In this document: positions 9,990 to 19,457 of the stretch, one piece after another
Numbering within the stretch: position 1 is the stretch's first letter
Layout of the letters: every line of letters starts with the position of its first letter
DNA from: Saprospira sp. CCB-QB6
Lineage (GTDB): Bacteria; Bacteroidota; Bacteroidia; Chitinophagales; Saprospiraceae
Reading direction: 5' to 3'
Length of the DNA stretch: 64,000 bases
NCBI RefSeq assembly: GCF_028464065.1
Contig: NZ_CP116808.1
Span: 2,757,501 to 2,821,500 of the forward strand
Made by a program: the position numbers and the translations under genes
Notes under the pieces: model-generated
Database searches by the model: none
What the model was told of the DNA's origin: nothing
Seen by the model: the letters and a program-made list of their open reading frames with translations, nothing else

Positions 9990-10095
9990 CTCAAAATAAG
10001 TCGCTCAACAAAAGGGGCTTTTGCTTAACAAGCCTTATATTTGCGCCCAAATTCTATTGCAAAACCGCTCATTGAGCTGCAGAATATATATAAAC

Positions 10096-12591
10096 ATGAA
10101 AATCTCACTTAACTGGTTGAAGCGTTACCTAAGTTGCGACCTATCTTTAGATAAAATTAGCGAAAGACTTACAGATATTGGGTTAGAAGTAGATGGGGTA
10201 GAAACCTCAGAAACGATTCCGGGTAGTTTGGAAGGCCTAGTTGTTGGTTATGTAGAAAGCTGTGAAAGACATCCGGATGCGGATAAGCTTTCTTTGACAA
10301 AAGTCAATGTAGGGGCAGAAGAATTGCTTCCTATTGTATGTGGAGCGCCTAATGTGGCGCAGGGGCAGAAAGTAGTTGTGGCCACCGTTGGCACTACTTT
10401 ATATCCTGAAAAGGGAGATGCTTTTAAAATTAAGAAGGGGAAAATCCGTGGAGAGGTATCTATGGGAATGATTTGCGCCGAGGATGAAATCGGTTTGGGT
10501 CAATCTCATGCGGGCATTATGGTTTTGGACCAAGATGCGCCCGTTGGTAGCCCCATGGCAGACTATATCAATGGAATTGGGGGGTATAAGGGCAAAAAAG
10601 CCGAAACTGACGCCTTAATTGAGATTGGATTGACGCCCAACCGTTCGGATGCCACTAGCCATTATGGCGTTGCCTTTGATTTGGCAGCAGCCTTAAATTT
10701 TGAAGAGGAAGGAAGTGCAAAATTGGAGTTACCTTCTGTGGCTGACTTTGCCTTAGGGAGTTCAAAATTGGCGATGGGTTTAGACGTAAAAGCGACAGAG
10801 AAAGTAGTTCGTTATTCGGGTTTGGTCATTGAGGGCGTTAGCATTCAAGATTCTCCTGAATGGTTGCAGCAGCATCTCAAAGCCATTGGCATTCAGCCGA
10901 CAAACAACATTGTTGATATTACTAACTTTGTTTTGCATGAGATAGGGCAGCCATTGCATGCCTTTGATTACGATCAGGTAAAAGGGGCCAAAATCCAGCT
11001 AGATTGTCTAGCGGCTGGCACGCCCTTTTTGGCTTTAGATGCTCAGGAGTATCCGCTTCGGGCCGAAGATCTCATGATTTGTGATGCAGAGGGGAAGGCC
11101 CTTTGTATGGCGGGTGTATATGGGGGGAAGGATTCTGGTGTTAGCGAAAAAACGGTAAACATCTTTTTGGAGTCGGCTTGTTTTGATGCTCAAAGCATTC
11201 GTCAATCGAGCATGAAGCACAATTTGCGTACGGATGCGGCTACTCGTTATGAGAAAGGCAGTGATCCCAATGCGACGATTTATGCGCTTCAGCGTGCGGC
11301 TCTATTGATTAAAGAGTTGGCGGGTGGCGAGTTTGCTAGTGAATTGATTGATTACTATCCGCAGCCAGTGGCTCGTCCGGAAGTAAAGTTGCGTTATAAG
11401 CGTCTTAACGGTTTGATTGGGGTAGAATTGCCCAAAGCCGAGGTCAAAAGAGTATTGGCTCTTTTGGATATGCCTATTATCAGTGAGGATGAGGAGCAAT
11501 TGGTAGTGGCTGTGCCCACAAACAAGACCGATGTATTGCGAGAGGTAGACATCATTGAAGAGATTCTCCGCATTTATGGGTTCAACAAAGTGCCCAATTC
11601 GGATAAGGTGGCCTACAACCTTAGCTTTCCGCAAAAGCCAGAAAGCCTAAAGCTTCGTCATCGTTTGGCCGAAAACCTAGCGGCTGCTGGTTATACGGAA
11701 ATGATGGCCCTATCGCTATCTAAAAATAGTTACTATGAAACCCTCTATCCTATTGCTGCAGAGAAATTGGTAGAGATTCACAATACCTCTAACCAAGAGC
11801 TTAGCCTAATGCGCCCATCTATGCTTATGGGGGGATTAGAAGCGATTTTGCACAACCAAAATCGCCAACAAGATAACCTTCGCTTTTTTGAGTTTGGCAA
11901 AACCTATCAGAGAGATGGGCAAGGAGCTTTTGTAGAAACGGAACGTCTAGCTTTCTTCCTTACTGGAAAGAAACAAGAGGAGAATTGGTTGCAAGCGCAG
12001 ACGGACTTGAGTTATTACGATCTCAAGGCGGTAGTAGAAAACAGCCTCGCTAAGTTGGGTATTGATCTTAATGCGCGCAACATTCAGCAAGAAGTTATTG
12101 AAGATGAAAAGCCTTGGGCTTATGCACTTCAGGCAAGCATTCGCCTAGGCAAAACGGCAGATGAGTTGCTGGTTATGGGGCGTGTAGATCCTGAGTTGCT
12201 TTATGAATTTGGCATTAAAAAGCCGGTATACTTTGCTAGTCTCAATTGGGAGACCTTGATGAAGGTAGTCGCCAAGAAAAAGGTGAAATATCAGCCCATC
12301 AGTAAGTTCCCTAGCATGCGTAGAGACTTGGCGCTAGTCGTGGATAAAACTGTTCGCTTTGCTGAAATTGTAAAAATTGCAGAAAAGCAGGCAAAAAAAT
12401 GGCTAAAAGCTGTAAATTTATTCGATATTTATGAGAATGCAAGCCAACTTGGAGAGGGCAAAAAGTCTTATTCCGTGAGCTTCATTTTCCTAGATGAAAA
12501 TAAAACCTTGAAAGATAAAGAGGTGGATAAGGTGATGCAGCAGCTGATTGAACAGTACGAAAAACAACTGGCAGCGCTTATTCGTCGATAA
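10096..12591 (+). CDS. pheT: Phenylalanine--tRNA ligase beta subunit
   Basis: 831 residues, the normal length of the bacterial long-form PheT. The order is an N-terminal MKISLNWLKRYL segment, an EMAP/OB-type tRNA-binding domain at about 40-150 (RHPDADKLSLTKVNVG), the B3/B4 editing region, B5 at about 400-480, the core lacking catalytic class II motifs, and a C-terminal anticodon-binding FDX-ACB domain (about 735-831, KYQPISKFPSMRRDLALV). It works with PheS, not in this window, to charge tRNA-Phe. The frame is open from 10021, but the ATG at 10096 begins the conserved family N-terminus. It heads a likely operon with the coiled-coil gene, zapA and rny (spacings 19, 3 and 106 bases). Confidence 0.96.
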   Translation: MKISLNWLKRYLSCDLSLDKISERLTDIGLEVDGVETSETIPGSLEGLVVGYVESCERHPDADKLSLTKVNVGAEELLPIVCGAPNVAQGQKVVVATVGTTLYPEKGDAFKIKKGKIRGEVSMGMICAEDEIGLGQSHAGIMVLDQDAPVGSPMADYINGIGGYKGKKAETDALIEIGLTPNRSDATSHYGVAFDLAAALNFEEEGSAKLELPSVADFALGSSKLAMGLDVKATEKVVRYSGLVIEGVSIQDSPEWLQQHLKAIGIQPTNNIVDITNFVLHEIGQPLHAFDYDQVKGAKIQLDCLAAGTPFLALDAQEYPLRAEDLMICDAEGKALCMAGVYGGKDSGVSEKTVNIFLESACFDAQSIRQSSMKHNLRTDAATRYEKGSDPNATIYALQRAALLIKELAGGEFASELIDYYPQPVARPEVKLRYKRLNGLIGVELPKAEVKRVLALLDMPIISEDEEQLVVAVPTNKTDVLREVDIIEEILRIYGFNKVPNSDKVAYNLSFPQKPESLKLRHRLAENLAAAGYTEMMALSLSKNSYYETLYPIAAEKLVEIHNTSNQELSLMRPSMLMGGLEAILHNQNRQQDNLRFFEFGKTYQRDGQGAFVETERLAFFLTGKKQEENWLQAQTDLSYYDLKAVVENSLAKLGIDLNARNIQQEVIEDEKPWAYALQASIRLGKTADELLVMGRVDPELLYEFGIKKPVYFASLNWETLMKVVAKKKVKYQPISKFPSMRRDLALVVDKTVRFAEIVKIAEKQAKKWLKAVNLFDIYENASQLGEGKKSYSVSFIFLDENKTLKDKEVDKVMQQLIEQYEKQLAALIRR

Positions 12592-12610
12592 ACCTCTTAG
12601 CCTTATCATT

Positions 12611-12868
12611 ATGAGTCTTTTAGACGAGAAATTAAGCGAAGTTCTACAAAAAGTTCAGCTCTTGTTGCAAGAAAATCAATTGCAAAAACAGGAGCTGCAG
12701 CGCCTTCGTCTACAAAACGAGGAGCTTCGGGCCCAACAAGATCGCTTGCAAGAAGAGTTGCAAGCGAAGTCGGCCCAAAACGCTGCCCAACAACAACTTC
12801 AATCACAGGTTTCGAAATATATAGAGGATATTGATTCTGCCATTGAATGGCTGAAAGCACTCGATTAA
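12611..12868 (+). CDS. Small coiled-coil protein upstream of zapA (ZapB-like by position)
   Basis: 85 residues, almost entirely a predicted coiled coil from residue 2 to 75 with many Gln, Leu and Glu (heptads in LLLQENQLQKQELQRL), ending IEWLKALD. The ATG at 12611 is chosen because the upstream part of the open frame overlaps pheT. It sits 19 bases after pheT and 3 bases before zapA, so it is co-transcribed with a cell-division gene. Size and structure resemble ZapB-type Z-ring proteins, but sequence alone does not prove homology; coiled coils converge easily. Confidence 0.8.
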   Translation: MSLLDEKLSEVLQKVQLLLQENQLQKQELQRLRLQNEELRAQQDRLQEELQAKSAQNAAQQQLQSQVSKYIEDIDSAIEWLKALD

Positions 12869-12871
12869 ACT

Positions 12872-13171
12872 ATGTCGAAAGAAAATCTCCATAGCATCAA
12901 AGTAGAAATAGCTGGACGCAGCTACCCGCTTTTTGTAACCGACAAAGAGCGAGAGGCCGTCCTATTGCTCGGAGAAAAAATTAACGAAGAGATTAACGAT
13001 CTGCATGCTCGCTATGCCAATAGCCTAGTTAAACAGGATATTATGGCAATGCTATTACTCACTTATGGCAAAAAATTGCAAGAGCTAGAAGAAAGTAGTA
13101 GCCTGCCCTCCATAGAAGATAAAATCAATCAACTCCAAAATCTTTTATCCGAAATCCCCCTTGAAGATTAA
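12872..13171 (+). CDS. zapA: Cell division protein ZapA
   Basis: 99 residues matching the ZapA family in length and pattern. An N-terminal beta region (SIKVEIAGRSYPLFV) is followed by a long helix (EREAVLLLGEKINEEINDL) and a C-terminal coiled coil. ZapA binds FtsZ in the cytoplasm and bundles protofilaments at the Z-ring. It follows the coiled-coil gene by 3 bases and lies upstream of rny, an arrangement that I recall as common in Bacteroidota. No odd features. Confidence 0.88.
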   Translation: MSKENLHSIKVEIAGRSYPLFVTDKEREAVLLLGEKINEEINDLHARYANSLVKQDIMAMLLLTYGKKLQELEESSSLPSIEDKINQLQNLLSEIPLED

Positions 13172-13221
13172 GCACTTTTTGTAGCATTTCCCTTGTCTAA
13201 AAGTTTGTATCGCATTTTGCT

Positions 13222-13237
13222 GCCCAGCTTGCTGGGC
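13222..13237 (+). other. Short hairpin between zapA and rny
   Basis: GCCCAGC-TT-GCTGGGC forms a 7-bp stem in the 106-base gap before rny. There is no T-run after it, so it may be a transcript-processing or attenuation element rather than a terminator. No 6S RNA-like fold was recognised here. Confidence 0.3.
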
Positions 13238-13277
13238 CCTACATACTTTTACTATTCTTTTTTAAACTATAACGACA

Positions 13278-14915
13278 ATGGAAATCATCATAGCCCTTTT
13301 GGGCCTTGCCATCGGTTCTGGCCTAGGGTACTACCTCGGTACCAAGGTTTTGAACAAAACGGTGCGCGACAAAGAAGAGGACTTGGAATCTAGAATCCAA
13401 GAGATTCTCCAACAAGCAAAAGAGAAAAAAGCAGAGGCGGAAGCCAATGCTCGCCAAGCTGCTTCCAAAATCATTGAAGATGCTAAGCGCAATGGCGAAA
13501 ACATCAAACGCAAGAAAATTAAAGAGGCCAAAGACCTCTACAATAAAAAGAAATCTGAATTTGACGTTAAGGCCAACCGCCGCGATCAACAACTAAAAGT
13601 TGCCGAAAGCAAGGCAAAAGAGAAAGAAGATCAACTTCGTAAAGAAGAGACTCAACTTAAACAAGATGCCGAAGCGAATGCTAAGCTTCGCCAGGAATTA
13701 GAACAGAAAATTCAAGATACTACGGCCAGAGCGGAAGCTATGGCCCAGCAAGAAGAAGAGTTCCGTTTTGCTCTTGAAAAGGTAGCGAAAATGTCTGCCC
13801 AAGAAGCAAAAGAAGAACTAATCAAAAATATGCGCGATAAGGCCGAGTCCGAAGCGATTGCTCTTGTTAAAGATCGTATCGAAGAGGCTAAATTGACTGC
13901 CAATAAAGAAGCAAAGAAGATTGTGATTCAAACCATTCAAAGAATGGCGGCCGAACACACGATCGAAAATACTGTTTCTGTCTTCCACCTGGATTCTGAC
14001 GACCTCAAAGGACAAATTATTGGTCGAGAAGGCCGAAATATCCGTACCCTAGAAGCCGCTACTGGTGTAGAAGTTATTGTAGACGATACGCCCGAAGCGA
14101 TCATTATTTCTAGCTTTGATCCCGTTCGCCGTGAGGTTTGTCGCCTCTCGCTACAGCGCCTAGTTGCTGACGGACGTATCCACCCCGCTCGTATTGAAGA
14201 GGTGGTGGCCAAAACACGCAAACAGATTGAAGAGCAGATCATGGAAATCGGTCAGCGTACAGTGATTGACCTCAATATCCACGGTATGCAGCCCCAGCTT
14301 ATCCGTATGGTGGGTCGCATGCGCTTCCGTTCTTCTTACGGACAAAATCTACTCAAGCACTCTATTGAAACGGCCAAGCTTTGTGCTACCATGGCTGCCG
14401 AATTGGGCCTATCGCCTAGAGAGGTTAAAATGGCTAAAAGAGCTGGTCTCTTGCACGATATCGGAAAAGTATCTGAGGAAGAAACAGAACTTTCTCACGC
14501 TATTCTCGGTATGAAGCTTTGTGAAAAACATGGCGAAAAAGCAGCTGTAATCAATGCTGTTGGAGCCCACCACGATGAGGTCGAAATGAAATTTATCATC
14601 TCGCCCATCATCCAAGCTTGTGATGCAATCTCTGGAGCTCGTCCTGGCGCTCGCCGCGAAATCCTAGAGAGCTACATCCAACGCATCAATGAGTTGGAAC
14701 AGCGTGCGCTCTCTTATGATGGCGTACAGAAAGTATACGCTATGCAGGCTGGCCGCGAGCTCCGCGTAATCGTAGAAGCCGATAAGGTAAGCGATCAAAA
14801 AGCCGACGAACTGTCTTTCCTCATCTCTCAGCAGATTCAAAACGAAATGCAGTATCCTGGCCAGATCAAAATTACGGTCATCCGTGAAAAGCGGGCCGTA
14901 GCTTTTGCTCGCTAA
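13278..14915 (+). CDS. rny: Ribonuclease Y
   Basis: 545 residues with the full RNase Y architecture. There is an N-terminal transmembrane helix (residues 2-22), a long charged coiled coil (about 25-190), a KH domain around residue 246 ([13 protein letters not shown]), and an HD domain with the metal-binding HD at about residues 391-392 (GLLHDIGKV). It is a membrane-anchored endoribonuclease that starts mRNA decay. It begins 106 bases after zapA and ends in a strong terminator, so it is the last gene of the pheT cluster or has its own promoter in the gap. Confidence 0.95.
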   Translation: MEIIIALLGLAIGSGLGYYLGTKVLNKTVRDKEEDLESRIQEILQQAKEKKAEAEANARQAASKIIEDAKRNGENIKRKKIKEAKDLYNKKKSEFDVKANRRDQQLKVAESKAKEKEDQLRKEETQLKQDAEANAKLRQELEQKIQDTTARAEAMAQQEEEFRFALEKVAKMSAQEAKEELIKNMRDKAESEAIALVKDRIEEAKLTANKEAKKIVIQTIQRMAAEHTIENTVSVFHLDSDDLKGQIIGREGRNIRTLEAATGVEVIVDDTPEAIIISSFDPVRREVCRLSLQRLVADGRIHPARIEEVVAKTRKQIEEQIMEIGQRTVIDLNIHGMQPQLIRMVGRMRFRSSYGQNLLKHSIETAKLCATMAAELGLSPREVKMAKRAGLLHDIGKVSEEETELSHAILGMKLCEKHGEKAAVINAVGAHHDEVEMKFIISPIIQACDAISGARPGARREILESYIQRINELEQRALSYDGVQKVYAMQAGRELRVIVEADKVSDQKADELSFLISQQIQNEMQYPGQIKITVIREKRAVAFAR

Positions 14916-14930
14916 GCCATTAAATAACTA

Positions 14931-14963
14931 AGCCCCTCCGCAATTTGTGGAGGGGCTTTTTTT
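14931..14963 (+). terminator. Terminator after rny
   Basis: AGCCCCTCC and GGAGGGGCT form the stem, extended by GCAA/TTGT, followed by seven T residues; it starts 16 bases after the stop codon. Confidence 0.92.
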
Positions 14964-14970
14964 ATGTTCT

Positions 14971-15093
14971 TTTGGGGCCCGCGGCCAGCAAAGCTGGCCG
15001 CCGCTATGCTGCGCCGCTCGCAGGTCTGCTCGGCCCTGCAGCCCTGCGGGCTTTGGTCTGGCGCTGCGCGCCACGGCTGCGCAGCGCTGGGCC
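14971..15093 (-). repeat. Dispersed structured repeat, subfamily A (copy 5)
   Basis: Minus-strand copy beginning GGCCCAGCGCTGC and ending GGGCCCCAAAA. The outer stem is GGCCC/GGGCC, another compensated variant. The second box is changed to a GAGCAGACC-like form. It faces copy 6 in opposite orientation. Between the two (15094-15296) there are only short hairpins such as GGGATTCC/GGAATCCC; no gene is seen. Confidence 0.85.
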
Positions 15094-15296
15094 GCTCATC
15101 CTTTGTCCTTTTGCTATCGTTCTGCTTCGGCCCTTTTGGCCGTCCCTTTCAATGGTATTCCTCGCTGTGCTCGTCATTTGTTATCATGACCCGCCCACCC
15201 ACCCCTCTACGGGATTCCTTAGGGAATCCCTTGGGGAGCTGGGCATTTTGGTCCAGGACAGGCGGCTGTGCCGCCTGCAAAGGGCCGAAGGCCCGT

Positions 15297-15434
15297 GGCT
15301 GAGGGGCTGGAGCAGGGCCGCCGCAGGCGGCAGACCCAAGGCTTTTGAAGCGAAGCGAAAAAGCCTGCAGGGCCGAGCGAGCAGCGAGCTGCGGAACGGC
15401 CCGACCCGCCCGCAGGGCGGGGCAGCCCCAAAAT
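15297..15434 (+). repeat. Dispersed structured repeat, subfamily B (copy 6)
   Basis: Outer stem GGCTG/CAGCC; hairpins GCCGCC/GGCGGC, GGCTTTT/AAAAGCC (an AT-rich compensated version of the second hairpin) and CCGCCC/GGGCGG; boxes GGGCCGAGCGA and AGCGAGC; tail CCCCAAAA. Confidence 0.9.
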
Positions 15435-15557
15435 AAAAACCTTCAAGCTCCTTTCTCCCTTAAAATTACTGTTGCCTTTAACCTCTAGTTAATAGTAGCT
15501 TAGTATCTTGAGTTCACTATCTTAGTCAAAACTACAAGCACCTACCTTAAAATAACG

Positions 15558-18500
15558 ATGATGAAAAAACTACTCCTTGGCCTCCTGCTGCTTCCTTTGG
15601 GTTTAGCAGGCCAAAGCCTTACAGATGATTTTAGCGATGGAGATTTTACTTCTAATCCTAGCTGGACCGGAGACCAAGCCCAGTATACCATCAATGCCAA
15701 CAATGAATTAGCGATCAACGACCTTGGTAATAGCAGCAATAGTAGCCTTTATGTGGGGGCGAATATGCAAGATAGCACCGTTTGGGAGTTCTTGATTAAG
15801 ACGGATCTTTCGACTTCGGGACCTTCGGGTTCTAATAAGGTGCGGATTTATCTTCAAATTGACCAGGCGGATGTCAGTGCCAACCTCAATGGTTATTATT
15901 TAGAGTTTGGTGAAAGCGGCAGCAATGATGCCCTAGAGCTTTTCCGCATTAGCAATGGTTCTTCCAGCAGCTTAATTCGTGGAACAGATGGCCAGATGGC
16001 GGGGCCCAGCAATAATGTCCGTGTTCGCATCAGTCGAGACAATTCGGGCAACTGGGAACTCAGCGCTGATTATAGCGGAGGAACTAGTTTTGTTGCTGAG
16101 GGAACGGCCCAAGATAATAGTCATAATGCAGGCAGTTTTTTTGCTATTCAGACCTATTACTCTTCTACTCAAGGCGATCGTTTTTCCTATGATGATATTT
16201 CGATTTCGCCTCTTTTTGTGGACCAGCAGGCGCCCAGTTTACTTTCGGCCTCAGCGGCCTCTGCTACTAGCCTAGCCGTTCTTTTTGATGAGCCTTTGGA
16301 TGCCACAACGGCCAATAATGCGGCAAACTATAGTTTAGATAATGGCATTAGCGTCTCGGCGGCACAAATTGATGGGCAAAATCCCAATCAGGTGAATTTG
16401 ACGGTAAGCAGCCTACAGTCTCAGACCACTTATCAGCTAACCGTCAATAATGTGGAGGATCTTGCGGGCAATGCCTTGAGCAACCAAAGCACTACTTTCA
16501 CTTATGTACAATTGGTAACTCCTGCCTATCAAGATCTCATTTTTAATGAGTTGATGATTGATCCTTCTCCCGTAGTAAATCTACCCGAGGCGGAATTTAT
16601 TGAAATTTACAACCGAGGAACGGGAGCGGTGGACCTCAGCAATTACGAGCTGATCCACCGCAGTGCCAGCAGCGGCACCGAAACCAGCCGTACATTGGGC
16701 AGCTATATCCTTTTGCCCAATGAATATTTAATTTTACATAATGATGTGGCCTATACGACAGCTGCTAACCAGCAACAAATTCCAGGCTTTCCTTCGTTAA
16801 ACAATACCAGCGCCTATTTGCTACTCAAAACGCCCGCGGGCCAAATGGTCGATAGTATTTTGTATAGCAGCGATTGGTATCAAGATGAGAGTAAAGATGC
16901 TGGAGGCTGGACCTTAGAGCTAATCAACCCCAATTTGGTCTGTAAAGGGGGCAACAACTGGCTGGCGTCTAATGATGTGAATGGTGGAACTCCTGGGGCG
17001 GCCAATTCGGTCTTGGATAATACCGTAGATACTACGGCCCCCATCATTATCGAAGCTCGACAGGCCTCAGTCAATCAGGCTGTTTTGGTTTTTGATGATA
17101 TTTTGGATGCCCTAGTGGCTACAGATATCGCTAACTATACGGTAGATAATGGTTTGAATGTCGTTTTTGCCCAGCTTTTAGATCAGTACACCGTAGAGCT
17201 GACCTTTAATAGCAATATGCAAAGCCAAAATACCTATACCATTACCGCTAGCAATGTGGGCGACTGTGTAGGGAACTTGGCCACTAGAACAGCTAGCTTT
17301 GTCTATTATGAAGTAGAAGCGGCAGTGCATTATGATATCCTCATCAATGAAATTCTAGCTGATGCTTCGCCTTCGGTAGGCTTACCAGAACTCGAGTTTG
17401 TAGAGCTTTACAACCGCTCCGATAAATATATCAATCTCCTCAATTATCGCTTTAGTGATGGGACCAGCAGCCGAGACGCCGTTTTTCCCTTCTATATTTT
17501 GGCTCCAGGCGAATACCTCATTATTAGTGGAGAAGAGCAGGGCCAATCTTATAGCGATTTTGGTGCAGCATTAGCTTTCAGTACTTTTCCTGACTTAAAT
17601 GCAGGAGGAGAGCTCATTACGCTAACTGCTGCTAACGGAAATATTATTGATGCTGTAGATTTCAGCTCTGACTGGTATACTGAAAGTAGTAAAGCAGAGG
17701 GTGGCTGGACCCTTGAGCGCATTAACCCTAACCGTCCTTGTGAAGGGGCTAGCAACTGGATGGGGTCTATTGCTCAACCGCCAACGTATAGCACAGTAGG
17801 AGGAACTCCTGGACAAGAAAACTCGGTCTATCAAGACAATCCGGACCAATTTGCACCAGATTTAATTCGTGCCTATCCTTTTGGGGCCAGCATTGCGGCC
17901 AATGGGGATAGCATCCGCCTCTTTTTCTCTGAGGCTTTGGATGATACTACTGCCGTAAACTTGGCCAACTTTAGCTTAGACAATGGCCTGATGGTCCAAG
18001 AAGCCTACTTGGAAGCTCCCAACTATAATACTTTGGTTATCATTACTAATCAGGGGTTATCAGCGAATACTATTTATACTATTAGCTTGACGAATGGTCT
18101 AACTGATTGTGTAGGTAATCCTATTGGTCTAATCAACAGCACGCAATTTGCCTTGCCCGAAAGTATAGAAGCAGGCGATTTACAACTGAATGAGGTCCTT
18201 TTCAATCCTGCCACAGGCGGTAATGATTTTGTAGAAATCTACAATGCTTCAGATAAGGTCCTCAACTTGGGCGATCTATGGATTGCGAATACTACAGAAG
18301 AGAGTGGTTTGTTAGATGAAGCGAATCGTGTAGTGGGCAACTTACTCATCTTTCCAGGCCATTATGCTGTACTAACAGAAGCTGCAGCTCCTTTAGCCCG
18401 TCAATATGCTCGTCCAGTAGGCCAACCAACCCCCGATTTGAGTAAAATGCTAGAAACCGACTTACCTTCTTATAATGATGATGAGGGTACAGTTTTGATT

Positions 18501-19040
18501 TATAGTGTTAGGAATAATCAAGCGGAATTTGTGGACCAATTCGACTATTCTGAGGATTTTCATAATGCCTTGCTCGATGAGGTGGATGGTGTTTCACTAG
18601 AACGCATTGATTTAGATGCTCCAAGTAATGATCCTAATAACTGGCATTCTGCAGCACAGGCGGCTGGTTTTGCGACGCCGACTTATGAAAATAGCAGCGC
18701 TTTGCGCAATGAGATTTTGGGCCAAGAATTACTTGAGTTGCCCAACAATACCTTTTCTCCTGATGGAGATGGTTTTGAGGATTTCTTATTGATTAACTAT
18801 AATTTGCCAGGACCTGATTATGTGGCGGAGGTAGCTGTTTATGACGCTAATGGCCGTTTCATCAAGCAATTGATTCAAGGCGAAAGCTTACTTCAAGAGG
18901 GCTTTTTACAATGGGACGGAAGCAATGAGGCTGGGGAAAAAGCCTTGGTGGGTCCCTATATCATTATTGCCGAGCTGGTTTCGCCTTCTGGAGATACCAA
19001 GGTCGAAAAGAAGACCTGTGTACTAGCCGCCAAGTTTTAG
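15558..19040 (+). CDS. Secreted surface protein with three lamin-tail domains and Ig-like domains
   Basis: 1160 residues. A signal peptide (residues 1-18, LLLGLLLLPLGLAGQ) precedes a lectin-like beta region (about 20-220). Three modules follow, pairing an SbsA-type Ig-like domain (segments such as LFDEPLDATTANNAANYSLD) with a lamin-tail domain. The lamin-tail starts are DLIFNELMIDPSP, DILINEILADASP and LQLNEVLFNPATG. The C-terminus (NNTFSPDGDGFEDF onward, about 1075-1160) is a FlgD/CHU_C-like beta-sandwich often linked to type IX secretion or surface attachment. The protein is probably exported and exposed. It is poor in cysteine and rich in Asn, Ser and Gly. Ligand and function are unknown. 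Monocistronic, ended by a terminator. Confidence 0.85.
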   Translation: MMKKLLLGLLLLPLGLAGQSLTDDFSDGDFTSNPSWTGDQAQYTINANNELAINDLGNSSNSSLYVGANMQDSTVWEFLIKTDLSTSGPSGSNKVRIYLQIDQADVSANLNGYYLEFGESGSNDALELFRISNGSSSSLIRGTDGQMAGPSNNVRVRISRDNSGNWELSADYSGGTSFVAEGTAQDNSHNAGSFFAIQTYYSSTQGDRFSYDDISISPLFVDQQAPSLLSASAASATSLAVLFDEPLDATTANNAANYSLDNGISVSAAQIDGQNPNQVNLTVSSLQSQTTYQLTVNNVEDLAGNALSNQSTTFTYVQLVTPAYQDLIFNELMIDPSPVVNLPEAEFIEIYNRGTGAVDLSNYELIHRSASSGTETSRTLGSYILLPNEYLILHNDVAYTTAANQQQIPGFPSLNNTSAYLLLKTPAGQMVDSILYSSDWYQDESKDAGGWTLELINPNLVCKGGNNWLASNDVNGGTPGAANSVLDNTVDTTAPIIIEARQASVNQAVLVFDDILDALVATDIANYTVDNGLNVVFAQLLDQYTVELTFNSNMQSQNTYTITASNVGDCVGNLATRTASFVYYEVEAAVHYDILINEILADASPSVGLPELEFVELYNRSDKYINLLNYRFSDGTSSRDAVFPFYILAPGEYLIISGEEQGQSYSDFGAALAFSTFPDLNAGGELITLTAANGNIIDAVDFSSDWYTESSKAEGGWTLERINPNRPCEGASNWMGSIAQPPTYSTVGGTPGQENSVYQDNPDQFAPDLIRAYPFGASIAANGDSIRLFFSEALDDTTAVNLANFSLDNGLMVQEAYLEAPNYNTLVIITNQGLSANTIYTISLTNGLTDCVGNPIGLINSTQFALPESIEAGDLQLNEVLFNPATGGNDFVEIYNASDKVLNLGDLWIANTTEESGLLDEANRVVGNLLIFPGHYAVLTEAAAPLARQYARPVGQPTPDLSKMLETDLPSYNDDEGTVLIYSVRNNQAEFVDQFDYSEDFHNALLDEVDGVSLERIDLDAPSNDPNNWHSAAQAAGFATPTYENSSALRNEILGQELLELPNNTFSPDGDGFEDFLLINYNLPGPDYVAEVAVYDANGRFIKQLIQGESLLQEGFLQWDGSNEAGEKALVGPYIIIAELVSPSGDTKVEKKTCVLAAKF

Positions 19041-19078
19041 ATGCTAAGCAAAATGAGCCGTTTAGGCGCTAGTTTTAG

Positions 19079-19119
19079 ATAAGCAATTAGTCATTTCTAT
19101 GGCTAGTTGCTTATTTTTT
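19079..19119 (+). terminator. Terminator after the lamin-tail gene
   Basis: ATAAGCAATTAG pairs with CTAGTTGCTTAT (one G-U pair), followed by six T residues. Confidence 0.85.
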
Positions 19120-19202
19120 GGCCGAGGGGTTTAAGCTGCAGGCTATCTGCACCTTAGAGGTCTAAAGGCTTAATTCAATGAGGGTTTTAACCCACAGTAA
19201 AC

Positions 19203-19322
19203 GGCCTAGCGATGGTAGGCAGTGCGGCAAAGCCGCAGACCAAGCGGGCATTGCCCGCGCAGGGCCGAGCGAATAGCGAGATGCCGAACGTAGCGCCGCC
19301 AAAGGCGGGAGGCCCCAAAAAA
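19203..19322 (+). repeat. Dispersed structured repeat, subfamily A (copy 7)
   Basis: Outer stem GGCCT/AGGCC; hairpins GCGGC/GCCGC, GCGGGC/GCCCGC and CCGCC/GGCGG; boxes CAGACCAAG, GGGCCGAGCGA and AGCGAG. A fragment of the second repeat family (GAGGGTTTTAACCCAC, 19179-19197) directly precedes it, as also happens at 59906. The rest of the 19120-19457 gap shows no gene. Confidence 0.9.
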
Positions 19323-19379
19323 CAACTAAATCATAGCGTCCTTAAATAGGAGCGGGGAGAAAGAGAAAAGAGATAAAAC

Positions 19380-19410
19380 TTGCAGAGCGGCTAGATTGGA
19401 ACTATTTTAG
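19380..19410 (+). promoter_or_regulatory. Possible promoter for the lipoprotein gene
   Basis: TTG at 19380-19382, 20 bases, then TATTTTAG at 19403-19410. TATTTTAG also occurs at promoter-like positions before alaS and before the gene at 60565-61614, so it may be a local variant of the TAnnTTTG box. Confidence 0.4.
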
Positions 19411-19457
19411 CGCAAAGAGCAATATTCCCCCAATAATCCCATTAAAGGAAAAATATT

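Noticed and set aside
10021-10095. A longer PheT start at 10021
   Set aside because: The extra 25 residues do not resemble PheT and lie over a -7-like box (TATATTTG at 10036); the family N-terminus begins at 10096.
13172-13277. 6S RNA between zapA and rny
   Set aside because: The gap is only 106 bases and shows one short hairpin, not the long open-bubble fold of 6S RNA.
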